From contig NC_084702.1 of assembly GCF_028389875.1 (NCBI RefSeq), positions 65,445,582-65,509,581 on the forward strand: a DNA stretch of 64,000 nucleotides, read 5' to 3'. The notes under the pieces are model-generated. The model made no database searches. It was not told where the DNA came from and saw nothing but the letters and a program-made list of their open reading frames with translations. The stretch comes from Rhea pennata. Taxonomy: Eukaryota; Chordata; Aves; Rheiformes; Rheidae. Every line of letters starts with the position of its first letter. Within the stretch, counting starts at the first letter, position 1. Below, one piece after another: positions 21,641-35,640 of the stretch. Both the position numbers and the translations under genes were made by a program.

Positions 21641-24600
21641 CGGCAATGAGACCCCAGACTCATTGAATGCAAGCTCTGTCAAAGACAAAACAATAATAAG
21701 ACATTCTGGTTTTCTTGCTCCTTTATGCACGTGAACAACGTCTGTATCTTAAATTTTGCCAAGTTTTTAGGAAAACAGCACTTAAATCACTCTTAGTGGT
21801 GTTGACTCTTAAAAAGCATGTTCCACTTAACTAATTCAAATCTATTTTCTGCTGCCCTGATTTTTGCCGTACTTATTTTTCATCCTTCCTATATTAACAT
21901 ATATCAACTTTTCACTCTCAGATATCTGAAGCTGTATTTTAGAGAAATTTTTTGACCATCTTGATGGAACAATTTGTTCAGCAAGAGAAAGAGCACACTG
22001 ATGTGAAATGACAAGTAATTTGAATAAAATGATACATTATTACGATAGTATTTGTGACTCATTTTATGCATTTCTTCCTGATGTTTGTACAAAAAGCTCC
22101 TCTGTTCATGATACATCCACAGAAAATGGGCAGTTACACTTACTAATGTGTATGCCTAAAGAGATGCAAGATTTTCTTGAAATGTCTAATTTCCTCTTCT
22201 TATTAATAAAATCTTTTGTCATTAAATCACAGAACAAGAATGAAACAGAGATTTAGATGATAATTTTTTTTTACTAGAAAATAAAAACAGCACACAAAGT
22301 TACTGATTTTTTTCTGGTGAAGCTTCCTTTGAATTTTCCTTGGTCTTTACAGAAGAAATTAATTCCATTTCCCAGAATTCTTCTCTTCTTATCTTTTCCT
22401 GATTTACTTTTCAGCAGAACTAATGTGACTAAGGGTAGCTGACATAGCTTTAACTGTCTGACAGTCAGTGTGGTGTTCAAAGTCACAGGGACTTGATGAA
22501 CAGACCTCTGCAGGTTCTAATATAATTTTTAAGTTGACTGAAGAGCTGAGAGCCACAAATACATGAAAAGTCAAGGAGCTACAGTTATGTATTTCCTTGT
22601 CTTAGACCTTTAGATGCTTAGAAGCATATAACTCCTTTGTTTAAACAATTTTGTATGTTACACTGAATTAAGTGAGAATTGTGTGTATTTGAAGGAGGAC
22701 AGATTCCAAATGCTTGTAATTGAAGGAGTTTTCATAGGACTATTAAGAAAAGTGTCATCACTCTTATTTTGTCAGGTAGTGACACATCACTTGCCATTAA
22801 ACTATTCACAATTAGAGACAACATGTTTAATTTGAATAAAGAAAATAAATAGTATACTTTTGGAATAAGCAATGATTCTCAAGTTACTTACTAGTGCATA
22901 AAATGCACTGCTTCAATGAAAAACAGTTACAGATAAATCTTACACCAAAAGTGACCATTTCTAACTCCAGCTCTGAGTACTGACCACTTACGTGGGCTTT
23001 TGACAAGCATCTTGCCTTTTGTCCCTACACAGTTAAAAAGTAACTGTATCTGTCTTTGCTTCCTTGGTTCATAATGCTGTTATCAGTCCTCCCACAGTGC
23101 CATCAGAGGATGAATACATACATTTTCACAATGTTTTATAACATTAAACCCTAACTCAAGTGTCAGCTACATTTATAAAACCAAGTTACAGTTAATTAGA
23201 ATTGTATGAGGAGTAAGAACACAATCTGTGTGTCTTTTCAGTAGTAAAAAAAAAATGGTTTCAGATTGTATTAGTTAACACCTAGTGGTTCATATAAAAT
23301 CTAAAAGAAGACAAGGGAATTGTTAGTTTTCAGACAAATTGCAATTCAAGAAAATCTTATCATTTATTTTAGAACCTTATTTCACTATCTTCACTGGGAT
23401 TTTAATTATTAGTATAGGTTAGCCTCAGTAAAGATTGCACCTTTCTCCTAGGAGAGAAGAGGCCTGAGATATAATTGCTCCTTAACTAGAGTCTAAGTGA
23501 AGTTATTAGAACATAATTTTAGTATAAAAGATGATGGTCTGAGAATGATCTGACAAGTTCCTCTGTTGTTACCTGAATTAGTAAGGAATTATGGTAAAGT
23601 GCAGTACTGCAGCATTCAATTTGTTGTCCTTCTAATAAAAATAGAGAGAGACCAGGAAAAGGGGAAACTATCGTATATCTCCTTAAACTTTGGTGAGACT
23701 TTGGCAGTAATGGGCTTTATCTCCTCAGACATGTTCTTTAGAAAATATGAGTATTATGTTCTGTGTATGTTATTGTATGTGTCACATTTAGGCTCTAATA
23801 ATCTATGTCTCTCTGATAGAAACGTCGTAAGATTGGAGAAAATCGATATACTAAATAGTTTTTATTTTGTTCATGTACAAATTCCTTATCTGTCAATAAA
23901 GCTGCAATAAAATTACATATTAATTAGTTAACAGAATAATAAGCTTTTATTTCTTCTGCAAGTGTGTTTTGCCTGGAGAAGTATATACTTCTTTTCAGGA
24001 ATAAAGATGATAGCCTAAATCTCTTGTCTTAGTGCAATCTGAGAACAGAATTTGGTTTTAATGATTAAAGTGGCCGTATAAATGCTCTTATTATTTATGA
24101 CTGTTTACTTACTGCTGAATCAGATAGGCCAGTTAGATTTTGAAAGTTATAAACATTGAAACAATGCTTTTTCATACTTTTAATTATGCAGCATTTCCTC
24201 TCCTATACATTTCCTATTATTTGTAAATATTCCAGAAGTTTACCATTTCCATAGATATCTCTTTTGACCTTGATATTCTTGGCTTCCTGTTGTGTCGTCT
24301 TGTCTTTTTCAGGCGTAATTTACCTCTATACCTACTTCAGGCAAGATGAGTTTTAGTGTTCACCTATATCCCCTGATTTAATAGCACAGAACTGGACTAA
24401 TTGCTTGTTACAGCAGAATGTGTCTTTTCTGTGTTGTTGCGTGTGCTGACACTGAAGAGCACTGGCCCCCCGTAATGAAGGGCAATGCAGATAGAAATGT
24501 GTCTCCAGCAGTGCTCGGTCAATAAGGCAAACCAGAGGATGCAGTGCCCAAGTCTGGAAGGACCTGCCACCCCGAGGCAGGAGCAAGTCTAAACCATGCA

Positions 24601-27600
24601 GAAAAGCCTGCAAGTGGATGGTTTGCACATTATTATAGGTGGACAGTTACGTGAGGGCATGACTGATGTGTATGTACAAATCTTACTCACTAGGTAAATC
24701 AATATAGAGAGAGACCAACACGATCATGTTGTTTTGTTTTGTCATGTTTTTCCATGTTACTATATTTGTTGCATTTACCAGATGTGGGTGTGTTTGCATG
24801 TACACGTGCTCGTGCTTGTGTGTGCATCCTTCTATTTGCTCTATTAATCTGCTCTTCACTGTCAATCTAATCTTTACCTTCAGACATACAGTGGGGCAGG
24901 ATGAGCAGCCTGATGGACCCTTCTCAGGAACACATTCAGCGGTGGCAGAAACCACTTAGTGATATTGTTCTAATTCCTAATGACCTCCTCTCTCCTCTGC
25001 TGTGTTATTACCTCTCTCCTTTCCAGTGGCCTTGAGAAGCTTTAGGCATTTATCATATAAGAGAATTAGGATGAATCTGAGCCAAGCATGTGTGTGTGGG
25101 AGAGGAGAGGTGAAGAAGGGAAAGTTGCTCCAAAGACTGCTATAACCAGTAAAGATTCCTTTGATTCTTTTCTTGCTCATACCAAGACAAGATTTTTTTA
25201 ATGATCAGGGAATTTGTAGGAGAATGATGCTCAGAAGGCTAGATCACAAATACTTTTTTTGTCTTTTAGGTTGGTGATAATCAATTTTAAATTGATAATT
25301 TTAGGGATTGTCTATTGTGACAGACCTGAGCAGGTCTGCTGATCTTCAGCTTCACTAGAGACATTCCAGTGACATCTGATTTAGCCACATTCAGGTTTTT
25401 CTACTTAAAATGGGACACAAATGTAACAAGTTAATAACCAAATGTCCTTATCCAGGAAGTACTCTGAAAGATGAATGGTTTAAATGCAAACAGTTAAAGA
25501 GACTGGGGCTAAAGTAAACACTTTTTACATATCAGATGATCTGACTCAAGAAAGAAGCTGAACCAAAATGGTAATGTTATTGAGGACTAGGTCTGGCTTA
25601 ATAATTACTTCTATCTTTTTTTAGCAATTTACAAGGCGTGTGTCCTCCTCACTCTTCTACAGTGAGGGGCATTAATACAAAGGTCTAGGGAGCGTGTGGC
25701 AGCTTTCAAAATGCTATCCAGCCCTCAGATCAACCCCCAGTCTTTTTCTGGACACCCATTTCATGCTTAACATTAACAAAATAATTAAATGCATTTGAAC
25801 AAATGACTTTATGACATTTTATTATAAAAACTCCAAATATATGTAACTCAGTTAGAGATTTTAAGCCTTTGCCTTTTTCAGCCTGAGAAATATTGGAAAT
25901 GTTTGTATAGTTACAAAAAAATTATTAATGCTAAAAGAATGTCACAGGGTAGTTAACAACTTTCTTATCTAATTTTTGCATGCACCTGCCTTTGATATTG
26001 TACTAAGAGTCAGCAGGAAAAATTGCAACACTGCAAATATATTTTAGCACATAAAACAAGACACATCTGGGACAACGCACACCAGTGTAAAGTATCAAAT
26101 GTTGTGAGACTCCCAAACAGCAGTACTTGCAAAACTAGAAATAGAAATAGGCTGAGATCGTTAAAGAGCAAATTTCTCCTAGAACAGTTGCACAGGTAGG
26201 AAAATGTTACTTTTTTTTGCTCACTGGGCACTTATTCATTTGTTTATCATGCTTTATAAAGTGGATTCATTAAACTTTTGCCTTCATTTCTGGGAATGAA
26301 TTGATCTTTTGTCACTAAACTGAAGGTTGTACTTATTAAGACCAAACGAATCTAAATTTAAGTCAAAATCATTCCTCTTAAATCTCACCGAGTGCTTTAG
26401 CCCCGTGTGTATGATCCTGTGCTGGTCAGATGCCGTACATGGTAGAGGGAATGCTCAGTTATTAGGTAGGGCAATGTGGCATTGAAAAACACCAGGCTTT
26501 CTTACTAGAGGTTGTACTATGTTTTTAATCCATGTATAATCCAGCTAGCATTAGCACTACTTCTAATTAATTGAAATTAAATGCACAGATGTAGGAAAAG
26601 ATTCATGCTGCTTATACACATGGTAACACAAATATGTGTCATAGTTTGAAAAAAGTGTGCAGATTAATGAATGCCTTAAATTTTAGAAGGTCATGATGCA
26701 CTGTGTCCCCTTCCTCTGCTCATGTCCAAGCTAGCAAGGAGGCAGAGTGGGTGTGTTTCCACTATCTCGACTTTGAAGCGTCATGCAGGGAATATGAGTC
26801 CCCTGACTGATGCAGCATTCTGCTTTGAAGTAAATCCCTCTTAAACACACAGGCAAGAATCGGCCAGCTTTAAAGTCCCTCATCTTGGAGAGTGCTCCAT
26901 GTAACCACTGGCACCACAGCAGCAGCAGCAGCATCAATTTGGTTGATCCTGCAGTCATGGCACTAAAGAAAGGAATTGTATTTTTGTGCCTCCCCATCTT
27001 TTCCATGTAGCTGCACTGGGACCATTATGCCCTCCGCATGGAAAAACTGTACAGCTGACCCTCCTCCTATTTCCAGAAATCTTTTCAGTATTACTACGTA
27101 TCATCATACGTGAGCAAAGATACCTCATGCTCAAAACCTACACATAAAGCATGCGTGGCTTTAAAATAGGAGACAGTATAATTATAATGTTTACAGAATT
27201 AAAATAATTCCCTTACCCAGAATAAAAGAGAGGTTCTGGAAATTTGCCTGAAAGATTAGTACAGCTGCAAACTGCTTCTAGTTGCTGGTTTTTTGACAGT
27301 GGCCTGCTCCACTTGGCCAGAGACTTACTAACCTACCTGCTTGTGGAAAATATTTCCCTGAGGTGCACTAGATGGATTAATCAGTTCCCTTGGTTAACTT
27401 CTTCAGAGAAAATTTTACAAAAGCAAACAAAAACCACAAGAAATCACCTGCAGAGAACTTCAGCTAATACCTCTCATTGTGAAGGGGTGTAAGTGTTGAA
27501 GCTTATATGAGCTATGTGATTCACACTGATTTTGATTACCTACAGGTAGTAAATATAATGTACCATCTTGGCTCATCCCTGGGTTATGGCTAGGCCAGGA

Positions 27601-30019
27601 AACAGATTATCTGTTGAAGTTTATGTCTGTCAGTTTATGCATTTCACAAAAATCATTTTTAGAGGATTTTATACAAGTATGTTTAAGACAACCTATACAT
27701 AAAGGTGTCAGCTTTTGTGTATATAACTTGTATAATAAGTTACATTCAGAGAGATTCCTCTCTTGCTTATCTGTCCTGTCTATAGTGCCTTGTTCCTAAT
27801 CCTCCTCTCTTACTCTGCTAGAACTTAATCAGTATAGATGCATCACATTAATGTATTGAGGCAAGCCTACTGCAAGTAAATAAAGTGATAAATGCATTTG
27901 AAACAAAGATCAGCAATGGAACAGCCTTTAGCTCTAGACCAGCAATGCAGTGAACAAAACTCTCTGCTTCCATTTCATCTGCCTTTGCTGACAAATTATA
28001 AGTAATGCCAATTATTATACTAGAGCAAACAAAGAATGTTTTGGACTTTGTAAAATGTGCTCTGTGTATCAATACCTGGTTTAAGGATAAGCTACTGGCA
28101 TCCATCCAAACACATTTGTAACTATTGTAGGCAGGAAAGCACAAATCTATTACACTTCATTTGAACAGAGGTCAGTGCAACACACGTCTTATATATTCTA
28201 AAAGTCTTAAGCTCTTTGAATACTAAATAGAGTTTCAGTGAGCTGGAACCACACATTGAATCTTATTACAATACATACTTATTCAATCAGTATGCTTCTA
28301 GCTTTAACATAGCTAGCAGGGTCAAAAGTACATACTGAAGTGTACATGATTGCTTTATTTTTTTTTCCAATTTAAACTTCTTTTTCCATTTTTTCCACAT
28401 TAAAGCAGAAATATTCTTGCAAACAGTTCTTACCATTTGTACCGAGCTTAGATATTATGCATTGTAGCATGAGTGTTCCTCTTCAAGAAACAAAAAATGC
28501 AACAATGTGTGAATTACAGCCCAAAGCAAGTACAGTGAATGCAGAATGCAGCTTTCCACTGGGGGAGGATCCCAAACCTCCCCAAATCCCAAAGGACATG
28601 AGCAGCTGAAGGAGATAGTGTGAAATAAATTGATTCTTTCCCTGAAATGAGTGTCTTCAAGCCAGTGGTCATTATTTAGTCTGCTGAGGACAATGACTTA
28701 AAAAAGCACTGACGATGCTGGTGTTATTGGAGTCTGAAGATCTGGTCATATCTCCTTACTGTTTCTGAAGAACTTCCAGCAGGATAATGTCTCTATGATT
28801 TTACATCCGGAGGTAGTAGCATGCAGCCTTTTTCTGAGCAATTGTAATGAAATTTGTAATGTTGGGATTCACAATCTTCGTTAAATTTTACCCTTGTCAT
28901 TTTCAGCAGATGCTAGATCTCAAAATTCATGCTTTAATTTTGGGATACCATAACGAGATCGTGTAGATAAAATAGGAAGTCTGTATTCCACATTTATTTG
29001 AAGATACTTGCCTACAATTAATCTTGCAGTTAAACTGAGAAGCTGAGCTTCTACTGCAGCTTATTTCACTGTATCTTATTAACTCATTTATTTAATTTAC
29101 CACCTCCTTCTCCCTTTTGCTAACACCTCCAAAATGTAACTGAGTGAAGGTGGCATCTATTTTCTACTGAGTGCTCATTCCTTCCAAGAAATGGAGATGA
29201 AAATTATACAAATGAGATGTAAACTATTTAATTGGGTTTATTTAAAGAAAAAAAGGGCATTCTTGCTTAGTTTCTAGCACTTTCTCCAGTTTTTTTAGTC
29301 TGCAGTAGCAATCAGAAAAGTGTGCGCAAAATGCTGCCATCATGTGGTTTCATATTTATGATCTCATTTCTCTCGGTAAGTTGTAAATATCTTTCTCACG
29401 TCTTCCACCTTCCTCCTCTCCCCCGGCACCCCAGATTGATTTGCTGGAGCACTAGCTCCAGTGCAAGCAAGAGTTGTTACACGTTAGGTCAGCAATCTCA
29501 CACCTTCTTGCAAGACATAACAGTCACTGCATGTTAAATAAGGAAATAAATAAATTGCCCTGTGGTTAGTGAATGAAGGATCTGTGAATATGGACAAATC
29601 AAAACCTAGAATATGTAAACGTGGGCAGTGGCCAAGCCTCTCTTCTAATCCTTAAAGGAAAGAGTAAAGGAGTGATTTGCTCACGGCTATGCGTCTGGTT
29701 GGCTGGAGGGGGAAAAAGTGGCAAATCACCACAGGGAAAGGACTTACAAAAAAGCTGCCAAGGAAGTACAAAGGAAAGGATTAGAAACATGGCTCTGAAA
29801 GAAAGCAGAGAAGTAGACCTTTTCATCCGAGCACTAGCTGGGAGGTCTCTTGGATCAACTAGGAAAGAAAGGGCTTCCTGCTGTCTGAGCCCCGCGGTGT
29901 TGGAAGGGCCACAGGCCAGGAAGATGGGCACGGGGCAGAGCTGCAGAGTTCGGGCTGTTCCCCCGTTCCAAATCAGGATCAGCTATTCTGTAAAACAACC
30001 CTAGCAGATGTTATTTTAG
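21641..30019. other. Non-coding AT-rich DNA, no gene recognised
   Basis: Frames longer than 80 codons occur on both strands (for example 23566-23910 plus, 27848-28144 minus, 29621-30004 plus) but none resembles a known domain. A minus-strand frame at 26731-27006 starts like a secreted protein and is listed separately. The 29.62-29.95 kb part is mildly GC-rich. Confidence 0.5.
26731..27006 (-). other. Unassigned 91-codon frame with signal-peptide-like start
   Basis: From an internal Met at about residue 17 the frame reads MTAGSTKLMLLLLLWCQWLHG, i.e. a short polar start, a run of Leu (encoded by CTG repeats, the complement of the CAG run near 26925) and a plausible signal-peptidase site. The rest contains several cysteines (CLRGIYFKAECC and others). 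No family is recognised, no splice donor closes it convincingly, and the Leu run may simply be a trinucleotide repeat. Probably a chance frame, but it is the only one here with a secretory look. Confidence 0.2.
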
Positions 30020-30135
30020 CTGGGTCTTAAAAACATCTGGAGACAGGGATTCTGCAGCCATTCTCTGTCAAGCAGTTTATATCCAGTGCTGCATTAGCTA
30101 ACTTGCCCTTCATCTTTGCAATTACCAGCCTAAGC
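30020..30135 (-). mobile_element. Old CR1-like 3' region fragment, antisense
   Basis: The plus strand reads CTTAAAAACATCTGGAGACA, GGATTCTGCAGCCATTCTCT, then a TTTATATCCAGTGCTGCA-like block. These line up in order with the reverse complement of the CR1 segment encoding the last residues of ORF2 (the EHWNRLP...ESPSLEIFK region). Divergence is high and both ends are unclear. A distantly related L2/L3-type LINE cannot be excluded. Confidence 0.55.
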
Positions 30136-30304
30136 TTCCATTGATGTAATTTGATATTGTTGCTTTTTGTATGATTCTCAAAGGCTATGGAATATTTATT
30201 CCTTTGTTTTCACTGCTTGATCATCTCTTCTCTCTCCAAACTACCCCAGGATCTTCAGTATGTCCTTGTAGGTCATCTTGTATTATTATTTCTTCTACCG
30301 TGTG

Positions 30305-30308
30305 TTTT

Positions 30309-30334
<26 letters not shown>
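30305..30334. repeat. Poly(T) run, interrupted once
   Basis: Twelve T, one C, then seventeen T. It lies ~170 bp right of the antisense CR1-like fragment, with no clear link to it. Confidence 0.9.
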
Positions 30335-30341
<7 letters not shown>

Positions 30342-31249
30342 CTGTATTCCTTTGCAGGCAGGATGTTGTATATAGTCAGCATAAATAGATAGTTTTGTAT
30401 CAATCTGATGTCCACATCAATATTTATTCCTAACATATTTGCAACAGATGCAGAAATGTATGTGCACAGTACACATTCATGACTCACAGGACCTTGTAAT
30501 CTCCAATGTAAGATTTTGCTCATAGTGGGAGACCTGGAGAAAGTACAAAATAACCATAATACACTGAATTTTCAGTCTAGTTGTACAATAGGCTTTGGTC
30601 TTCTCATCCGAGCCTCAGCATAATGCTCCCTATGATTCTTAGCGATTGATACTTGACCTTGATAAAAACTAAAAGCAAAACAAAAACAAGCCCACATCCC
30701 TTCTTTTCTATCCTCCTCAAAATCTTTAGAGTAGTCAATAATAAGATGTGTTATCTTATGTATTCTATGAGTATAGACGCATGAAAATATTACTGAAAAA
30801 GTGAGCTGTAATGCAAGTTATTAGCTATCCCACAGTAATGGCCTATGTGCAGTCCCTTCCTTCCTGCCAAATGTGAGATCTCCTACTTGATGAAAGAGTG
30901 GTAGGGTATCTTGCACTTTGTGAAACGACATATGCGTGAGTGCTTAACAGGTGCTATATGGACGTAATGATGTACCTTTCTTAATAATTTTATAATTCTG
31001 TACTGCATTTGCATTCAGCTCTTGATTCAGAATAATTTCAAGTAAAAGAACGTATGCACAGGGCACCGGCCTTGACCTTGAGCGCATCGCAGTTATAACA
31101 TCCTTGTTCCTGCGACGTTTCATGGATAATAGCCAGACAGTTTAAAAACTACATACATGTTCTCTTTTAGAACCTCAAATGTAGGCTCTGATTACACTTT
31201 TTGCTTTTCTATTTAGATTCTATCACAGTAAATTAATATGTAGGAGACT

Positions 31250-31416
31250 GCTTAAGGAGTCTGTAAAATTTCCAGCACTGGAAAGAACCATCATCTTAAA
31301 AAGAACAGTCTGAGTATAGTCTGTCAGGAATGGTTAGGTGTAGTTGATGTAACCTGGAGATAAAATAGGTGACCTTCTTAATCCATTTCTCCCCCTTTTC
31401 TGTGATTCTATAATTG
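31250..31416 (+). mobile_element. Old CR1 3'-end fragment, sense
   Basis: The segment follows the classic CR1 terminus: a GGAGTCTGTAAAATTTCC-like block, CTGTCAGGAATGGTTAGGTG, then TAGGTGACCTTCTTAATCC, ending with TTTCTGTGATTCTATAATT near 31416. It lacks the GTTGGACTAGATGATCTC form of the younger copies, so it belongs to a different and older subfamily. It is 5'-truncated; the left boundary is approximate. Confidence 0.75.
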
Positions 31417-34400
31417 CCTGCAGTGAATAGGAAAGTCAGTGACTTTACTCTTTAGCATGAACTTTTCTTCCCAGAACTAAACTAAAATGCATTTGTTCAT
31501 TTGTTTGTTTTTCCCTATGGGTAATTTGAAGTGTCAGGATATTTTGTTCCAGCACTTTTCAGCTACAAACTCCACCTGGGATATTTTTGGCACAATCAAC
31601 ATTTTCCAAGATGGTTTCCAGCATTCATATAATATGGGCACAGCCAGTTTCCATGTATTAATCCTTTGCAAAACAGTGCAAAAATAGAAGGGCATTTCCT
31701 TTGGGTCTACCTTACCCTACTGGATCTCTTCTAAATTACAAAAGTGAAAATAAAATTAGAAGAGAAGCAATTAAAGCAAACTGAACTGTACAGTCTTAAT
31801 ACCAATGCAGAAACTACATGCAAATAACCTCAGGTAAAAATTACTGCTGCCTTCAGTGCAACAGAGTTTATTTTTATGTATGCAAACTGTGTGCATACCC
31901 GCTTCAGGGTTATCTGAGATCAAAGTAGCACATAATTTAAGGAGATTTTGCCTCAAACCTAGGTTTTTATAAAATAAAATATAAATCAGTGAAGAAGACT
32001 ACCCCTTGCTAAGGATTTCAGGACTGAAAAATGTGCATTAAGTTGTTGACTAGGAAGTTATGAAGGACTTTTTGGATCCAGAACAGACTTTTGCTCATCT
32101 TGGTCACACAAGGGAGAAATTCAATTGGTTTCTTTCCAGGTGATAACATGTAAATGCTCTAATCAATCTAACTGAGGTAATAAAATATCTTGAAAATATC
32201 CTGAACTACTATTTATAAAGTAGATGTTATATATGGAGACAAATATCTTTCTAAATCTTTTTTTCACATATTGTTACTACAAATAAGAGATGATTACTAT
32301 AAATGGGGAATTTAGGAAAAGTTTTACTGCTTGAGATGGGAACCTAGTTTAACCAGAGCACTGCACTGGATTTGCCTACATTTTTTCCTTTAATCAAGTG
32401 TGTTGCAACTACCAATTGCTTGCAGTCTCTTGAAGTCAGATTTTCTCAGCAGAAATATACTACCACAAGGCCACTTTTTAGAAGGGAGAAAGTTTAGTCT
32501 TCCTAGTAAAACAGGTCTATATCAGAAAGTTTCAAAGCCAAAATCTCCTGCCTGCTGTTTGGTCCTTTACCCTTGATCTTAGCCCAGTAACTTTCCTGGA
32601 CTTCCTCAGTTGCTTGAAACTCTGCATAGTCCCTTGTGAGTCACTAAGGAAGGTTTCTTTTTCCTGCTCTCCTTCTGAGCTTGCCCATGTACCTGCTCCT
32701 TCCAGGTGAGGCAGGCTCAAGGCAGACTCAGCCCTTCCCAGCCCCCAGCCATTTGGGCCAGTTCCCGCGGATCCTTGCCGCGGCAGCTCCCAGGAATGGC
32801 CAAGCAGAGAGCCTTCTGCCCTGCCACACACACTCAACCTGCCAGTGATCCACCATGAAACAAAATTATATTGTTTTTATTTCTTTTTCCAGGCCATTTC
32901 ACTTGTACTCCCATTTATGTGGCTTCTCTGTTGCAAAACTGAAAGAGATAAAGATGCTTTGTGTAACAGGTGAATTAATAAGTGTTTGCGAAGTGTTCGC
33001 TTTGTGACTCAAAACTCTTCAACTTTAAGGAGAAATATAAATGCAAGTTGGAAAAGTTTTTTTAAAGGGTTATTTGCTTGTCATTAGTAATGATGAGAGG
33101 TAAAAAAAATTTAAAATTTTGTATAAAAGAGTACCTCAGGTATGGAATCAGAAATGGGAAGACACTCTCAAGATTCAAAGTTTCTGTGTGCCTTATTGTG
33201 TACTAGATCATGTAATTAAACATTCAAATGTTATTTGAGGAAATATATTAAATAACCTACTAGTATTAAGCCAGTTATCTAATTTTACATAATTTACTTC
33301 ATGTCAGTTAAAAGTGTAACTCCTGATGGCCTTCATAATCTTTAAGTTAATAGAACTGAGAGATCTCTTAACCAAGAAAAACAAGTATCTCCAGAGACTC
33401 GCTAAAATAAGTGCCTAAAATAGATAGGATGAATCACTGCTTGGACATGCCTGTTTTTCTCCTTTGATGAAAGATGGAGCCTAAATTACTAGTGTAGGTT
33501 TAGGCGTCTTTAGACATTTCACATTAGTTGGGATGCATTCTATCCTAGATGTTCCCATCAGATACAGAGATGTTTCCAAAGATACACTTTCAGCTTTGAC
33601 TTTTTCTGGGTGGAATGTTACTGTCACTTGTAACACGTAGAGGATTGAAACCCATACCAGCACTAATGTTAAATGTAGTATAAACACAAAGCAAAAAAAA
33701 AAATTTTATTTTTGCTCGCGGAACTCTATATTTCAGATTTCAGTTTTCAGAACAAAGAAGTGAGAGAATGGAAGGACATCCTGAATTTATGCGTTTCCTC
33801 TCCAGCTTGGCTTGATTAATTTTATGTACAAGGCTTCTGTGACTTGAAGAAGACATCAGAAAAAGCCAGACAAACAAATAAAACTACCTTTGAATAAAAT
33901 ATGAGGATCCTAGAGACAACAATGTGGTGGACACAATACCAAAGACGTGGATCTTGTGGTTTCAAGTTCTCAGAAGAAAAGTTTAGTAATTACTAAAATA
34001 TCCTGGGATTCTGGGATCACGTCTTAAAGAACTTATCTTGTCTGTTTTGGTTTCTGGGATCTTTTCATCATTCATAGGTCAAGCACTCAGCGTTCAGCCC
34101 AGTGTGCTTGTTATTGATCTAAGAAAAATCCTGCCAATTAGCTAGAATCTTTGTGGAAGCATATTTTAATACATTTTTAACATTAGCATCCATGCCCCCA
34201 GGCAGGAAGACAGATATGAGAACCAACAGAGGCAAGGGTAGATCAAGGTCAGCATTTATAACTTTTGTAATGAATTCTGGAACTTGTGTGCAGAAATCTT
34301 TAACCAAGGGGCAATCATAAATTAAAGAAGTTAAAACTTGAAAATAACTTATGTCCAGCAAAAGGCTCTTTATAACTTGATTTTTCTTTAGGGAACACGG

Positions 34401-35384
34401 AGACTGTTACATAACAGCAGACTAAGATGTTAAAAGAAAGTTTTCCCAAACCAATTTTTCCATGATCTAGCAATATGATATCTGTGATTCCAGTTATCAC
34501 TCTAGTTATAACTGGTCCTTAATTATATATAGGCCTATAATTAGGCCTTTGAGCAGTTATACCAATACAGAACAGACAAAACTACATGAATCCAGTTTTC
34601 CATTACCTTTTTATTCCAGGCAAAAAAATTACAAACATTTAGGATGTACTTTCTCACTGAGAAAGTACAAGAATAATGTAAAAATTTAGAAGAACTTCTG
34701 ACCATTGTTCCAGGATTTGAGACAGAACTTTCAGAAAGACCCAGAATTTGCCTTTGACCGAATAATTAGATTTGGCAAGCAAAGACATTTGTTCCATTCA
34801 GTCTGATGTTTGTTGGGACAGATAGTGGTTTTGCAGTTTGGACATGAGAGAGAATACAAAATGAGAAAGAAAAGAGACCTGAGGGACAAAGCTGTGTACT
34901 GTTCAAACTCAGAACCGACAAAACCAGTGCAAGGAGTTGTTCATGCTGTAGCATAAAATGTAAGATAAAACAATGCCCAGAAGCACTATTGTACAATGGT
35001 TTATCTGCCACAGTACTTGCAAAAACAGTGGCAATATATTCAAATCGAAAACTAGGCTTTGGTCCTCAGGCACTGGCATAAATAATTTTCATGTCTTCAC
35101 ATATAGGAGGTCAATACTGGCTAAACATAAACCACTTATCCCCATAGCTAAAAAGGTCTTAACCAAAACAGAAAACCCTCCAAGGAATTTAGTTCTTGTT
35201 TGTTTTCAGATGCAATTATATGATTTGCAGATTGGGCACAAACCTGGAAGAGATCTGTTTGATCCTGACACTCTTCCCAGAGCAGCTGACAAAAACAAAG
35301 CGAGACACAGTCGACAGCGTGTGTGATGGACAGCAGACCTCGTTTGTTCTTGCAGTGTTTTTTTCTTTTACCGTATGTTCTGGT

Positions 35385-35640
35385 TAAATGACGTGGATGA
35401 GCAGCGAGGAGGAGAGCTACCTGCTCGTCTTGCCGGGCTGCTGCACGTGGTGCCAGACACGACCCTTGGGGAAAGGGGAGATTGCCCAGCCGTCCCCGGG
35501 ATGCCAGGCGGAGCAGAGAGATGCCGCCAACCGCAGCTCAGCCGTTCACGCCTGGGCTGGAAGGGCTCCCAGCGGAGCAAAGAGCAGTTGCCAAGCCGGG
35601 GGGCAGAGGCGGTGGAAAGGAGAAGTCTCAAGGGGCCTAT
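35385..35640. promoter_or_regulatory. CpG-rich patch, possible orphan island
   Basis: About 25 CpGs occur in ~255 bp with abrupt AT-rich flanks; a run of T and C precedes it (35355-35375). Overlapping frames in several phases (83-95 codons) stay open because of base composition. Promoter activity is inference; no TATA, exon or transcript evidence is visible. Confidence 0.35.

Noticed and set aside
29621..30004. 127-codon plus-strand frame
   Set aside because: No recognisable domain, composition biased by a mildly GC-rich purine-rich block, and it stops just before an antisense CR1-like fragment.
34973..35326. 117-codon plus-strand frame upstream of the CpG-rich patch
   Set aside because: No domain, no Kozak-like start that stands out, and AT-rich codon use like the surrounding non-coding DNA.
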